NCBI RefSeq assembly: GCF_014203545.1
Contig: NZ_JACHJG010000006.1
Location: 186,001-250,000 of the forward strand
Length of the DNA: 64,000 bases
Direction: 5' to 3'
From: Streptomyces netropsis
GTDB lineage: Bacteria; Actinomycetota; Actinomycetes; Streptomycetales; Streptomycetaceae
Under the pieces are notes generated by a model that was not told the origin of the DNA, searched no databases, and was given only the letters and a program-made list of their open reading frames with translations. Made by a program: the position numbers and the translations under genes. Each line of letters opens with the position of its first letter. Position 1 is the stretch's first letter. Below, in pieces: positions 41,255 through 52,100 of the stretch.

Positions 41255-44200
41255 GAACGGCCGAACTTGGCGTCGATGAAGTCGAAGAGATCGTCGTCGC
41301 TCACGTCGTCGACCTGTTCTCGGGAAGCGTTCTGCTCATTGCCCTGCGCCTGCTCCCACTTGGTCAGCAGGGCACGCAGCCGCACGGTGAGCGCCGACCG
41401 TTCCTGGGCGTCCGGCACGACGGTGGGCAGGGTGTCCGCGGTCAGCGACGCGACCGCGGACTCCAGCCCGGCCAGCTCGTCGAGCAGCGCGGACCGGGCC
41501 GCGTTGTCGTCCGACGCGAGCCGGGAGCCGAGATGCGCGGCGAGCGCCGCCGAGGTCGGGTGGTCGAAGACCAGGGTGGCCGGAAGGGCCAGCCCGGTGG
41601 CCGCCGCGAGCCGGTTGCGCAGCCGGACCGCGGTGAGCGAGTCGAAGCCGAGCTCGCGGAACGGCCGGTCGGCCGGGATGGCGTCCGCAGCGGAGTACCC
41701 GAGGACCACCGCGGCCTGGGCCCGTACGTCGGCGAGCAGTGCGCGGCGCCGCTCGTCGCCCGACAGCCCGGCAAGCTTGGCCACCAGGTCCGGGGCCTGC
41801 TCCACCGCGTCCGTCTCCCGCGCGGGGCGGGCCTCGGGGATCTCACCGATCAGCGGCCGGGACCGCGCCGAGGCGTAGCGCGGAGCGAAGGCCTGCCAGT
41901 CGATGTCGGCGACGACCACCGTGCCCTCGTCGCGGTCGAGGACCTCGTGCAGGGCGCCGATCGCGGTCTCCGGCGGCATGAAGCGCAGACCCTGCTTGTG
42001 CAGCCATTCCTCGGCGGCTCCCGCCGCCATGCCACCACCGGCCCAGGCGCCCCAGGCCACGGAGGTGGCCGCCAGCCCCTGGCTCCTGCGCTGTTCGGCG
42101 AGCGCGTCCAGGTGGGCGTTGGCCGCCGCGTAGGCTCCCTGGCCGCCGCTGCCCCACACTCCGGCACCGGAGGAGAACAGGACGAACGCGTCGAGTTCCC
42201 CGAGCAGTTCGTGCAGGTTCCGCGCACCGGTCGCCTTCGGCGCGAGCACGGCGGCGATCTCGGCGGCGTCGGTGTCCGCCAGTCGCGCCGACCGGCCGGA
42301 GCCCGCCGTGTGAACGACGGTACGGATCGGCGGGCCGGCCGCCTGGACGTGCTCGACGAGCGTGGCCAGCGCCTCCCGGTCGGCGACGTCGCAGGCGGCG
42401 ATGGTGACCCGGACGCCGAGTGCGGCAAGGTCGTCGCGCAGTTGTTCCGCGCCCTCCGCGTCCGCTCCGCGGCGGCTGACCAGCACCACGTGCTCCGCGC
42501 CCGCGCGGGCCAGCCAGCGGGCGACGTGGCCGCCGAGGCCACCGGTTCCGCCGGTGACCAGCGCGGTGTCACGCGCACGCCAGGCGGGGGCCGGCGCACC
42601 GTCCGGTGCGGGCGTCCGTACCAGCCTCCGGGCCAGCAGGCCCGCCGGGCGCAGCGCGAGCTGGTCCTCGCCGTCCCGCGCCGCCAGCGCGCCGGCCAGC
42701 AGCGCGGCGCAGCGGTCGTCGGGTTCGGAGGGCAGGTCGAGCAGGCCGCCCCACAGTTCGGGGTGCTCCAGGCCCGCCACGCGGGCCAGGGCCCACAGTT
42801 GCGCGGCCGCCGTGGAGCCCACGGGGTCGGTGCCGGTCGCCGTGACACCGTTGCGGGTCAGCGACCACAGCGGGGCCCGCACCCCGGCGTCGGTCAGCGC
42901 CTGGACGAGCAGCACGGTGCCCTGCACGGCGCCGGGCAGCGCCTCGTGGCCGGGGTGCGGGTTCCCGTCCAGCCCCAGGAGGGACACGAGCCCGGCCGGC
43001 CGGGCGGCACCGAGCCGCTCGGCGAGCGCTTGCCGTGTGTCCCCCGGCGCCAGGACCAGGCACTGGACGTCGGCTCCGTGGTTGCGCAGTGCCGAGCAGG
43101 TCCAGGCGGTGACGGCGTCGTGCTCGTATCCGGCGGGCACCACCACGGTCCAGGGGCCGGCCAGGCCCGCCGGGACGGGGGCATCGGCGACGGGCCTCCA
43201 GGCGACGGCGTATCGCCAGCCGTCCACGGTGGACTTGCGACGCTGTTCCCGGCGCCAGGTGGACAGCGCGGGCAGTACGTCCTTCAGCGGCGGGCGGAGG
43301 TCGTCGCCGGCCGGGCCGCGCAGCATGTCCGCCAGCCGGTCGGCGTCCTCTTCCTCCACGACGGTCCAGAAGTCCTGGTCGCCCTGGTCTGCGGCCGTCC
43401 GGGGCCGGTCCGGGGCCTCCAGCCAGTGGCGCCGGCGCTGGAAGGCGTAGGTGGGCAGGCCCACCCGTCGGCCGCCGGCCAGCAGCCGCGTCCAGTCGAC
43501 CGGTACGCCCCGGGTCCAGGCTTCGGCGGCCGCCGTGACCATCCTGGTGAGGTCGCCCTCGTCGCGGCGCAGGCTCTCCAGCACCACTGCCTGGTCGGCC
43601 GTCTCCTCGATGCCGACGGTGAGGACGGGGTGGGGGCTGGACTCGAGGAACACCGTGTGTCCCTGGCCCAGCAGGTGCTCGACACCGGCCCGGAACTCCA
43701 CCGTCTGCCGCAGGTTGCGGTACCAGTACTCCGGCCCCAGCTCAGCGGTGTCGATCCGCTCACCGGTCACCGTCGACACGAACGGGACCTCCGACGTCCG
43801 CGGGGAGATACCGGCGAGCAGGGAAAGCAACTCCTCCCGGATCAACTCCACCTGCGCGGAGTGCGAGGCGTAGTCCACATCGATACGGCGCGCCCTGATC
43901 CCCTTGGTCTCGCACGAGGCGAGCAGCCCGTCCAGCCCGGCGACATCACCGGAGACCACGGTGGACGAAGCACCATTGACCGCCGCGACCGACACCCCCG
44001 CGAACGCCCCCACCATCGCATCTACTTCAACGCGAGGCAGCGCGACCGACACCATCCCACCCAGACCCGACAACTTCTCCGCGATCAGCCGGCTCCGCAA
44101 CGCCACCACCCGCGCGGCATCCTCCAAAGACAACGCACCCGACACCGCGGCGGCCGCGATCTCACCCTGCGAATGCCCGATCACCCCAGCGACCGGCACA

Positions 44201-46128
44201 CCCCACGACCGCCACAGCCCGGCCAACGACACCATCACCGCCCACAACGCGGGCTGCACGACATCGACCCGGGACAGGGCCGCCTCGTCGTCCAACACAT
44301 CCGTCAACTCAAAATCGACGAACGGTGCCAGCGCCTCGGCACACCGCCGCATCGACTCCCGGAATTCCGCGGACGATTCGAGCAGGGCCCTGCCCATACC
44401 GACCCACTGACAGCCCTGACCGGCGAACGTCAGCACCACACCGTCCCGGGTGACCGTCGCACCGGGGTTCTCACCACCGGCGGCCACCGCCGACGTGCTC
44501 GCCAGCAGCTCCTGCCGGTCCCGGCCCACCACCACCGCGCGGTGCTCGAACGCACTGCGCGTGGCGGCCAGCGACCAGCCCACGTCGACCGGGTTCAGCT
44601 CGGGGTGAGCGGATACGTGCGCCGCCAACCGCGCGGCCTGCGCCCGCAGCGCCTCGCCCGACCTGCCCGACAACACCCACGGCACCACGTCGGCTTCGTG
44701 CGCTGCGCGCACTTCGGGCGCCACCGTGTCGTCGGTGGTCTCGTCCGGAGCCTGCTCGATGATCACGTGGGCGTTGGTGCCGGAGATCCCGAACGCGGAG
44801 ACCCCGGCCCGGCGCACGTGCCCGTCCGCGGCGGGCCACTCCCGCTGTGCCGTCAGCAGCCGCACCGCCCCCGAGGACCAGTCCACCTCCGGGGTCGGCT
44901 CGTCCGCGTGCAGCGTCCGGGGCAGGGTCTCCTCCCGCATGGCCATGACCATCTTGATCACGCCGGCGACACCGGCGGCGCCTTGGGTGTGGCCGAGGTT
45001 CGACTTCACCGACCCCAGCCACAGCGGACGTCCTGCCGGCCGCCGCTGTCCGTAGGCCGCGAGGAGCGCCTGGGCCTCGATGGGGTCGCCCAGGGTGGTG
45101 CCGGTGCCGTGGGCCTCCACGGCGTCGACCTGGTCCGGCGACAGTCGCGCGTCCGCCAGGGCCTGCCGGATGACCTCCTGCTGGGACGGGCCCCTCGGTG
45201 CGGTGAAGCCGCTGCTGGCACCGTCCTGGTTGACCGCCGAACCCCGCAGCACGGCCAGCACGTCGTGCCCGTGGCGCCGCGCGTCGGAGAGCCGCTCCAG
45301 CACCAGGACGCCGACGCCCTCGCCGAAGCCCGTACCGTCCGCCGCGGCCGAGAAGGGCTTGCAGCGGCCGTCCGCCGCGAGTCCGCGCTGCCTGCTGAAA
45401 GTGGTGAACACCGTGGGCGCCGAGATGACCGACGCTCCCCCGGCCAGCGCCAGTTCGCATTCCCCGGTCCGCAGCGCACGCGCGGCCAGGTGCAGGGCCA
45501 CCAGCGAGGACGAGCAGGCCGTGTCCACGGTGACGGCGGGGCCGTTCAGCCCGAGGGTGTAGGCGACGCGCCCGGAGGCCGCGCTCCCCGCGTTGCCGAC
45601 CCCGACGAACCCCTCGAGGTCCTCGTCGATCTCGGGGAGCCGGGTGGCGTATTCGTGCGTCATCAGCCCGGTGTAGACACCGGTCCGGGTGCCCTGGAGG
45701 GACTCCGGGGCGAGGCCCGCCCGCTCCAGCGCCTCCCACGAGCACTCCAGCAGCAGGCGGTGCTGCGGGTCCATCGCCAGCGCCTCACGCGGGGAGATCC
45801 CGAAGAAGGCGGGGTCGAAGTCGGCGACGTCGTAGACGAATCCGCCTTCGCTCACGGTGGACTTGCCGGGCGCGTCGGGGTCGGGGTCGTACAGGTCCGC
45901 GTCCCAGCCCCGGTCTGCCGGGAAGGGCGCGATCGCGTCCCTGCCCTGCGCGACGAGGTCCCACAGGTCCTCCGGCGTCCGGACGCCGCCGGGATAGCGG
46001 CAGGCCATGGCCACGATGGCGATCGGCTCGGTGGCCACGGACTCCAGTTCCCGCAGCCGCGTCCGAGCGGACCGCAGATCCGCGGTGACCCGCTTCAGGT
46101 AGTCAAGTGCCTTGGTGTCGCCGTTCAT
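41251..46128 (-). CDS. borA4: Borrelidin PKS module 4 (KS-AT-KR-ACP)
   Basis: 1625 residues. KS Cys205, AT Ser653 in GHSQGE with YASH at 753-756 (methylmalonyl-CoA), no DH, KR about 1180-1370, ACP Ser1497. The KR lacks the LDD motif of the other KRs in this PKS and has Trp in GVWGSGGQ ahead of the catalytic Tyr (AYAAAN), the marks of an A-type ketoreductase giving the opposite hydroxyl configuration. It adds C9-C10 with the C10 methyl and leaves the C11 hydroxyl, next to the carbon that becomes the nitrile-bearing C12. ATG at 46128 with GGAGG 7 bases upstream; it overlaps the borA3 stop by 4 bases (ATGA). Confidence 0.93.
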   Translation of the reverse strand: MNGDTKALDYLKRVTADLRSARTRLRELESVATEPIAIVAMACRYPGGVRTPEDLWDLVAQGRDAIAPFPADRGWDADLYDPDPDAPGKSTVSEGGFVYDVADFDPAFFGISPREALAMDPQHRLLLECSWEALERAGLAPESLQGTRTGVYTGLMTHEYATRLPEIDEDLEGFVGVGNAGSAASGRVAYTLGLNGPAVTVDTACSSSLVALHLAARALRTGECELALAGGASVISAPTVFTTFSRQRGLAADGRCKPFSAAADGTGFGEGVGVLVLERLSDARRHGHDVLAVLRGSAVNQDGASSGFTAPRGPSQQEVIRQALADARLSPDQVDAVEAHGTGTTLGDPIEAQALLAAYGQRRPAGRPLWLGSVKSNLGHTQGAAGVAGVIKMVMAMREETLPRTLHADEPTPEVDWSSGAVRLLTAQREWPAADGHVRRAGVSAFGISGTNAHVIIEQAPDETTDDTVAPEVRAAHEADVVPWVLSGRSGEALRAQAARLAAHVSAHPELNPVDVGWSLAATRSAFEHRAVVVGRDRQELLASTSAVAAGGENPGATVTRDGVVLTFAGQGCQWVGMGRALLESSAEFRESMRRCAEALAPFVDFELTDVLDDEAALSRVDVVQPALWAVMVSLAGLWRSWGVPVAGVIGHSQGEIAAAAVSGALSLEDAARVVALRSRLIAEKLSGLGGMVSVALPRVEVDAMVGAFAGVSVAAVNGASSTVVSGDVAGLDGLLASCETKGIRARRIDVDYASHSAQVELIREELLSLLAGISPRTSEVPFVSTVTGERIDTAELGPEYWYRNLRQTVEFRAGVEHLLGQGHTVFLESSPHPVLTVGIEETADQAVVLESLRRDEGDLTRMVTAAAEAWTRGVPVDWTRLLAGGRRVGLPTYAFQRRRHWLEAPDRPRTAADQGDQDFWTVVEEEDADRLADMLRGPAGDDLRPPLKDVLPALSTWRREQRRKSTVDGWRYAVAWRPVADAPVPAGLAGPWTVVVPAGYEHDAVTAWTCSALRNHGADVQCLVLAPGDTRQALAERLGAARPAGLVSLLGLDGNPHPGHEALPGAVQGTVLLVQALTDAGVRAPLWSLTRNGVTATGTDPVGSTAAAQLWALARVAGLEHPELWGGLLDLPSEPDDRCAALLAGALAARDGEDQLALRPAGLLARRLVRTPAPDGAPAPAWRARDTALVTGGTGGLGGHVARWLARAGAEHVVLVSRRGADAEGAEQLRDDLAALGVRVTIAACDVADREALATLVEHVQAAGPPIRTVVHTAGSGRSARLADTDAAEIAAVLAPKATGARNLHELLGELDAFVLFSSGAGVWGSGGQGAYAAANAHLDALAEQRRSQGLAATSVAWGAWAGGGMAAGAAEEWLHKQGLRFMPPETAIGALHEVLDRDEGTVVVADIDWQAFAPRYASARSRPLIGEIPEARPARETDAVEQAPDLVAKLAGLSGDERRRALLADVRAQAAVVLGYSAADAIPADRPFRELGFDSLTAVRLRNRLAAATGLALPATLVFDHPTSAALAAHLGSRLASDDNAARSALLDELAGLESAVASLTADTLPTVVPDAQERSALTVRLRALLTKWEQAQGNEQNASREQVDDVSDDDLFDFIDAKFGRS
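43540..44600 (-). repeat. Methylmalonyl-AT repeat, copy in borA4
   Basis: Second copy of the methylmalonyl-AT block. The region around 43620-43780 is identical to borA5 over long stretches, and the 44090-44300 region matches both other copies. Confidence 0.75.
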
Positions 46129-49100
46129 TGCGCACCTCCGATCCCCAGCTCGTTGTCGATGTAGGCGTAGATCTCGTCCGCCGAGGCGGCGTCCAGGTCA
46201 CCGGCGTCAGCCTCCGGCCCCGTCGGCGGCCGCAGTTCCGCCAGCAGGGCCGTCAGCCGTTGCGCGACCAGCTCCCGGTCCAGGTCACCCGGCGCAGGGC
46301 CGGTGACGCTGCGCCGGAGCTCGTCCAGCCGCTCCAGCGCCAGCGCGGTGGTGTCGACCGTGCCCACCAGCAGTTCCACCAGGTGGGCGGCCAGTTGTCC
46401 GGGACTGGGATGGTCGAACACCGTGGTGGCGGGCAGTCGCAGACCCAGCTCCTTGGCCAGACTGTTGCGCAACCGCACCCCGGTCAGGGAGTCGAACCCC
46501 AGCTCGAGGAACCCCCGCGACGGTGTGATCGCGTCCCGGCTCTCGTGACCGAGCACCGCGGCCACCGCGCCCAGGACGACGTTCTGCACCAGCCGCAGCC
46601 GCTCCTCGGGGCTCAGGCCGGTCAGCCGATGGGCGAACCGACCGTCCCGCGAGCCCGAGGGCTCCGCGGCCGCGACCGCCCGGCGCGGCACCCGCACCAC
46701 ACCACGCAGCATCGCCGGAACGTCCTGCGTGGAGACCGATTCGATCCGGATGGGCACCGCCGACGCATCACCTGTGCCGAGCGCGGCGTCGAAGGCCGCC
46801 AGTGCCTCTTCGGTGGACAGCGCGCCGGCGACGGTGATGTTGCGTGACGGGGACCCGACCTTTTCGGTCAGCTCGCTGCGGTGGGCCCACAGCCCCCACG
46901 CCAGCGACAGTCCGGGCAGACCCTGATTGACGCGGTGGACGGCGAGGGCGTCCAAAAACCCGTTGGCCGCAGCATAGTTGGCCTGACCTGCGGCGCCAAG
47001 CACCGAAGATGCGGAGGAGAATAGCACGAACGCGCTCAATGACTGACGTGCAGTCAGATCGTGCAAGTGCCATGCCGCGTCGGCCTTGGGACGCAGCACC
47101 GTATCCAGCCATCCCGAGGACCGCGTGCCGAGCACACCGTCGTCCAGCACGCCGGCGGCGTGCACGACGGCCGACAGCGGGTGCCGTGGGTCCACTCCGG
47201 CGAGTACGTCGGCGACAGCGGAACGATCGCCCAGGTCGGCGGCCACGATGTCGACGTGGGCGCCCAGGGCGCCGAGCTCGGCACGCAGCCCCTCGGCGCC
47301 GTCGGCGGCCGGACCCCGGCGGCTTACCAGCAACAACCTGGTGATGCCGTGCACTTGGACGATGTGCCGGGCCAGCAGTCCGCCCAGGGTGCCGGTGCCT
47401 CCGGTGATCAGGACGGTGCCGGTGCCCAGCGAACCGCCCCCGCCGGGCTCGTGGAGCCGTGCGAGCCTGGGCACGCTCCCCGTTCCGGCACGGATCGCGA
47501 TCTCGGGTTCGTCGGTGATCACGAAGCCGGGCAGGGCGGCGAGCGAGGCGGGGTGGTCGTCGAGACCGACGAGGGTGATCCGGTCCGGGTGCTCGGCCTG
47601 GGCCGAGCGCAGCAGGCCTCTGACGGCGCCGTGGGCGAGGTCGCCGGACGGTGTGTCGCGCGTGACGACGACCATGCGTGAGTCGGCGAAGCGGGCGTCG
47701 GCGAGCCACTCCTGCAGCACGTCGAGCACGCGTCCGGTCTCCGCGCGGACGGCGGCGGGCACCTCAACGTCGTCGTGCTCGGGCCGGTCGCAGGGAAGCA
47801 GTACGACGTCGGGCACAGCCTCCACCGCGGCCGGGCCGGCGGCGGTGTCCACCCGCCAGCCCGCTTCACGCAGAGCGGAGCCGAGACCGAGGGTGTCCGC
47901 GCCCAGGACCGCGCAGGAGGTCCCGGGGGGCCCGGCGACCGGGGCCGTGTCCTCCCAGGCGACCTTGAACAGGGTTCCGGCGCGTTTCACCGCCAGCTGC
48001 GCGGCACCGACCGGGCGGGTGACGAGCCGCCCGAGGCCGAACACCGGGAGTCCGCCGGCGTCCCATGCCTGCCAGGAGGCTTCCTTCGGGTCGAGCCGCA
48101 CCCGCAGCGAGGTCGCGCCGGTCGCGAACAGCCGGACGTCGGTGAAGGAGAACGGCAACCGGGTCTCGCCCGGGCCGTGCGCGGCCGTCCTCCCCTCGCA
48201 GGCGAGGGCGTGCAGGGCCGCGTCGAACAGCCCGGGGTGGATGCCGTAGCCGTCGGGACCGGTGCCCTCGGGCAGCTCGATCTCGGCGAACACCTCGTCG
48301 CCCGCCCGCCAGGCGCGCCGCAGGCCGCGGAAGACCGGCCCGTAGTGGTAGCCGGCCACCTCGAGGGTCTCGTAGAAGCCGTCGACGTCGATCGGGGTCG
48401 CCCCGGCCGGCGGCCACACGAGGAGGTCGTCCGGCCGGGGCCCCTCGACGCCGAGGAATCCCTCCGCATGCGTCGTCCAGGTCCCGTCCGCGCCCCGCGA
48501 GTGCATCGACACCGCCCGGCGGTCGGCGTCGCCGGTTTCGGTGACCACCACCCGTATCTGTGCGGGGGCCGTCCCGTCCAGCACCAGCGGGGCCTGCAGG
48601 GTCAGTTCCTCCACGCACCCGAGGCCGACCTGGTGACCGGCGTGCAGCGCCAGCTCCACCCAGGCCGTACCGGGCAGCAGCACCGATCCCAGGACCGTGT
48701 GATCGGCCAGCCAGGGCACGGTCCGCGTCGACAGCTGTCCGGTCCACACCGACTGTCCGCCCGGCAGCTCCACCGTCACGGGTGCCAGCGCGTGTCCGGC
48801 CTCCCCCAGCCCGACCGCGGCCACGTCGCCTGTCTGTCCGGGCGCGGCATCGAGCCAGTGGTGCCGGTGCTGGAAGGCGTAGGTGGGCAGCTCCACCCGG
48901 TGGCCACCGGCGACGAACGGCGTCCAGTCGATCGTCACACCGCGGGTCCAGGCTTCGGCGGCCGCCGTGACCATCCGGGTGAGATCGCCCTCGCCACGGC
49001 GCAGGCTCTCCAGTACGACGACCCGGTCGGCGGTCTCCTCGATGCCCACCGTCAGCACCGGGTGCGGGCTGGACTCCAGGAAGACATCGTGGCCCAGGCC

Positions 49101-52100
49101 CAGCAGGTGCTCGACACCGGCCCGGAACTCGACGGTCTGCCGCAGGTTGCGGTACCAGTACTCCGGCCCCAGCTCAGCGGTATCGATCCGCTCACCGGTC
49201 ACCGTCGACACGAACGGGACCTCCGACGCCTGCGGGGAGATACCGGCGAGCAGGGAAAGCAACTCCTCCCGGATCAACTCCACCTGCGCGGAATGCGAGG
49301 CGTAGTCCACGTCGATCCGCCGGGCGCGTACGCCCTGTTCCACGCAGGTGGCCAGCATGCCGTCCAGCCCGGCGACATCGCCGGAGACCACGGTGGACGA
49401 GGCACCGTTGACCGCCGCGACCGACACCCCCGGAAACGCCCCCACCATCGCATCGACTTCATCGCGAGGCAGGGCGACCGACACCATCCCACCCAGACCC
49501 GACAACTTCTCCGCGATCAGCCGGCTCCGCAGCGCCACCACCCGCGCGGCATCCTCCAAAGACAACGCACCGGAAACGGCGGCGGCCGCGATCTCACCCT
49601 GCGAATGCCCGATCACCGCGGCGACCGTGACGCCACAGGAGCGCCAGAGCTCGGCGAGCGAGACCATCACCGCCCACAGCGCGGGTTGCACGACATCGAC
49701 CCGGGACAGGGCCGCCTCGTCACCCAGGACGTCCGTCAACTCAAAATCGACGAACGGTGCCAGGGCGTCGGCGCACCGCCGCATCGACTCCTCGAAGACC
49801 GGCGACGACTCCAGCAACGCCGTGCCCATGCCTGCCCATTGACATCCTTGGCCGGCGAACACCATGACCACGCCGTCGTCACCGGCGGTCACAGCCGGGT
49901 GGGCGCCATCGGCGGCGACCGCCGACAGGCGCGCCAGCAATTCCTCCCGGTCCCGGCCCACCACCACCGCGCGGTGCTCGAACGCGCTGCGGGTGGACAC
50001 CAACGACCACCCCACGTCGAGGGCGCTCAGCTCCGGACGGGCCGACACATGCCCGGCCAGCCGGGCGGCCTGCGCCCGAAGTGCCTCCTCGGTACGGCCC
50101 GACACCATCCACGGCACCACGCCGACGACGGGTGCTTCGGCGTCGGCCGGCCGTTCCTCTGGCGCCTGCTCGAGGATCACGTGCGCGTTGGTCCCGCTGA
50201 TGCCGAATGAGGACACCCCCGCGCGGCGCGGGCGACCGTCGCCCACGGGCCAGTCCTGCTGCGAGGTGAGCAGCCGCACGGTGCCGGAGGACCAGTCGAC
50301 GTCCGGCGTCGGCTCGTCCACGTGCAGCGTCCTCGGCAGCACACCGGTCCGCATCGCCTTGATCATCTTGATCACACCGGCCACACCAGCAGCAGCCTGG
50401 GTGTGTCCGATGTTCGACTTCACCGATCCGAGCCACAGCGGACGGTCCGCGGGCCGTCCGTGCCCGTACGTGGCCAGCAGCGCCTGGGCCTCGATCGGGT
50501 CACCCAGCCGGGTGCCCGTCCCATGGGCCTCGACCACATCCACATCGGACGGACCCAGCCCCGCACTCGCCAACGCCGCCCGGATCACCCGCTGCTGCGA
50601 CGGACCGTTCGGCGCCGTCAGACCATTCGACGCACCATCCTGGTTCACCGCCGAACCCCGCACCACCGCCAGCACCTCATGGCCGTTGCGCCGAGCGTCC
50701 GACAACCGCTCCAGCACGAGGATCCCGACGCCCTCGCCCCAGGCCACACCGTCGGCGGCCTTGGCGAACGCCTTGCTGCGGCCGTCGGCGGCCAGCCCTC
50801 GCTGGCGGGAGAACTCGACGAACGGACGCGGAGTGTGCATCACCGTCACGCCGCCCGCCAGGGCCAGTTCGCATTCCCCGGCCCGCAGCGACTGGGCGGC
50901 CAGGTGCAGCCCCACCAGGGAGGTCGAACACGCGGTGTCCACGGTGACCGCCGGTCCGACGAAGTCGAACGTGTAGGAGATGCGGCCCGAGGCGATGCTG
51001 CCCGCGCTTCCGGTGCCGAGCGTGCCCTCGTACCCCTCGGGAGACGCACCCAGCCGGGAGGCGTACTCGTGGTACATCACACCCGCGTACACCCCGGTCC
51101 GGCTGCCCTTGAGAGCGGTGGGATCGATACCCGCCTGCTCCAGCGCCTCCCACGAACATTCCAGCAACAACCGCTGCTGGGGGTCCATCGCCAGGGCCTC
51201 GCGGGGCGAGATCCCGAAGAACCCGGCGTCGAACCGGGCCGCGTCGTGCAGGAATCCGCCCTCGCGCACGTACGACTTGCCCGCGGCGTCGGGGTCGGGA
51301 TCGAACAGGCCGTGCACGTCCCAACCGCGGTCGGCCGGCCATTCGGAGATCCCGTCACCACCGGAGAGGACCAGGTCCCACAGGTCCTCGGGGGTGCGGA
51401 CGCCTCCGGGGTAGCGACCGGCCATGCCCACGATGACGACCGGGTCGTCGTCGGCCGGTGCGGGGGCCCTGGCGACCACCGGAGCTTCGGGCTCCGCGAC
51501 GGTCAGGAGCTCCAGCACGTGCTCGGCGATGGCCCGGGGGCTGGGGTAGTCGTACGTCAGGGTGGCGGGCAGCCGCAGGCCGGTGGCCGCGGCGAGCCGG
51601 TTGCGGAACTCCACCGCGGTGAGGGAGTCGAAGCCCGCCTGGTGCAGGTTCTGGTCGGGCCGCACGCCGTCGGCGGCGTTGTAGCCGAGCGTGTCGGCGA
51701 CGGCGGTACGCACGATGTTGAGCACCATCCGCGAACGGTCGGCGCCGGACACCCCGGCGAGCCCACCGGCCGCCGGGGAGCTCCGCCGGACACGGTCCGC
51801 TCCCCGGACCAGGCCGCGCATCGGCACCGGGAGCTGGTCCCGTCGCTCGCGCAGCATCGCCTTGTCCACCCGCATCGGCACCAGCACCGCGTGCTCGGAG
51901 GACCGTCCGGCGTCGAACAGCCGCATGCCCTCCTCGGAGGTCAGCGCGGCGACGCCGATCCGGGAGATCCGGGTCAGCTCGGTGTCACCGAGGTCCCGGG
52001 CCATGCTTCCGTGCTCGGCCCACAGCCCCCAGGCGAGCGAGACCGCGGGCAGGCCCAGCGCCCGGCGATGGGTCGCCAGCGCGTCCAGGTAGGCGTTCGC

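Noticed and set aside
34940..41878. A plus-strand open frame of over 2300 codons opposite borA5
   Set aside because: It is the antisense shadow of a high-GC gene. Composition is repetitive Gly/Arg/Val/Gln-rich with no domain, and the opposite frame encodes a complete PKS module.
41533..46164. A plus-strand open frame of about 1540 codons opposite borA4
   Set aside because: Same codon-bias artefact. The minus strand carries intact KS, AT, KR and ACP motifs.
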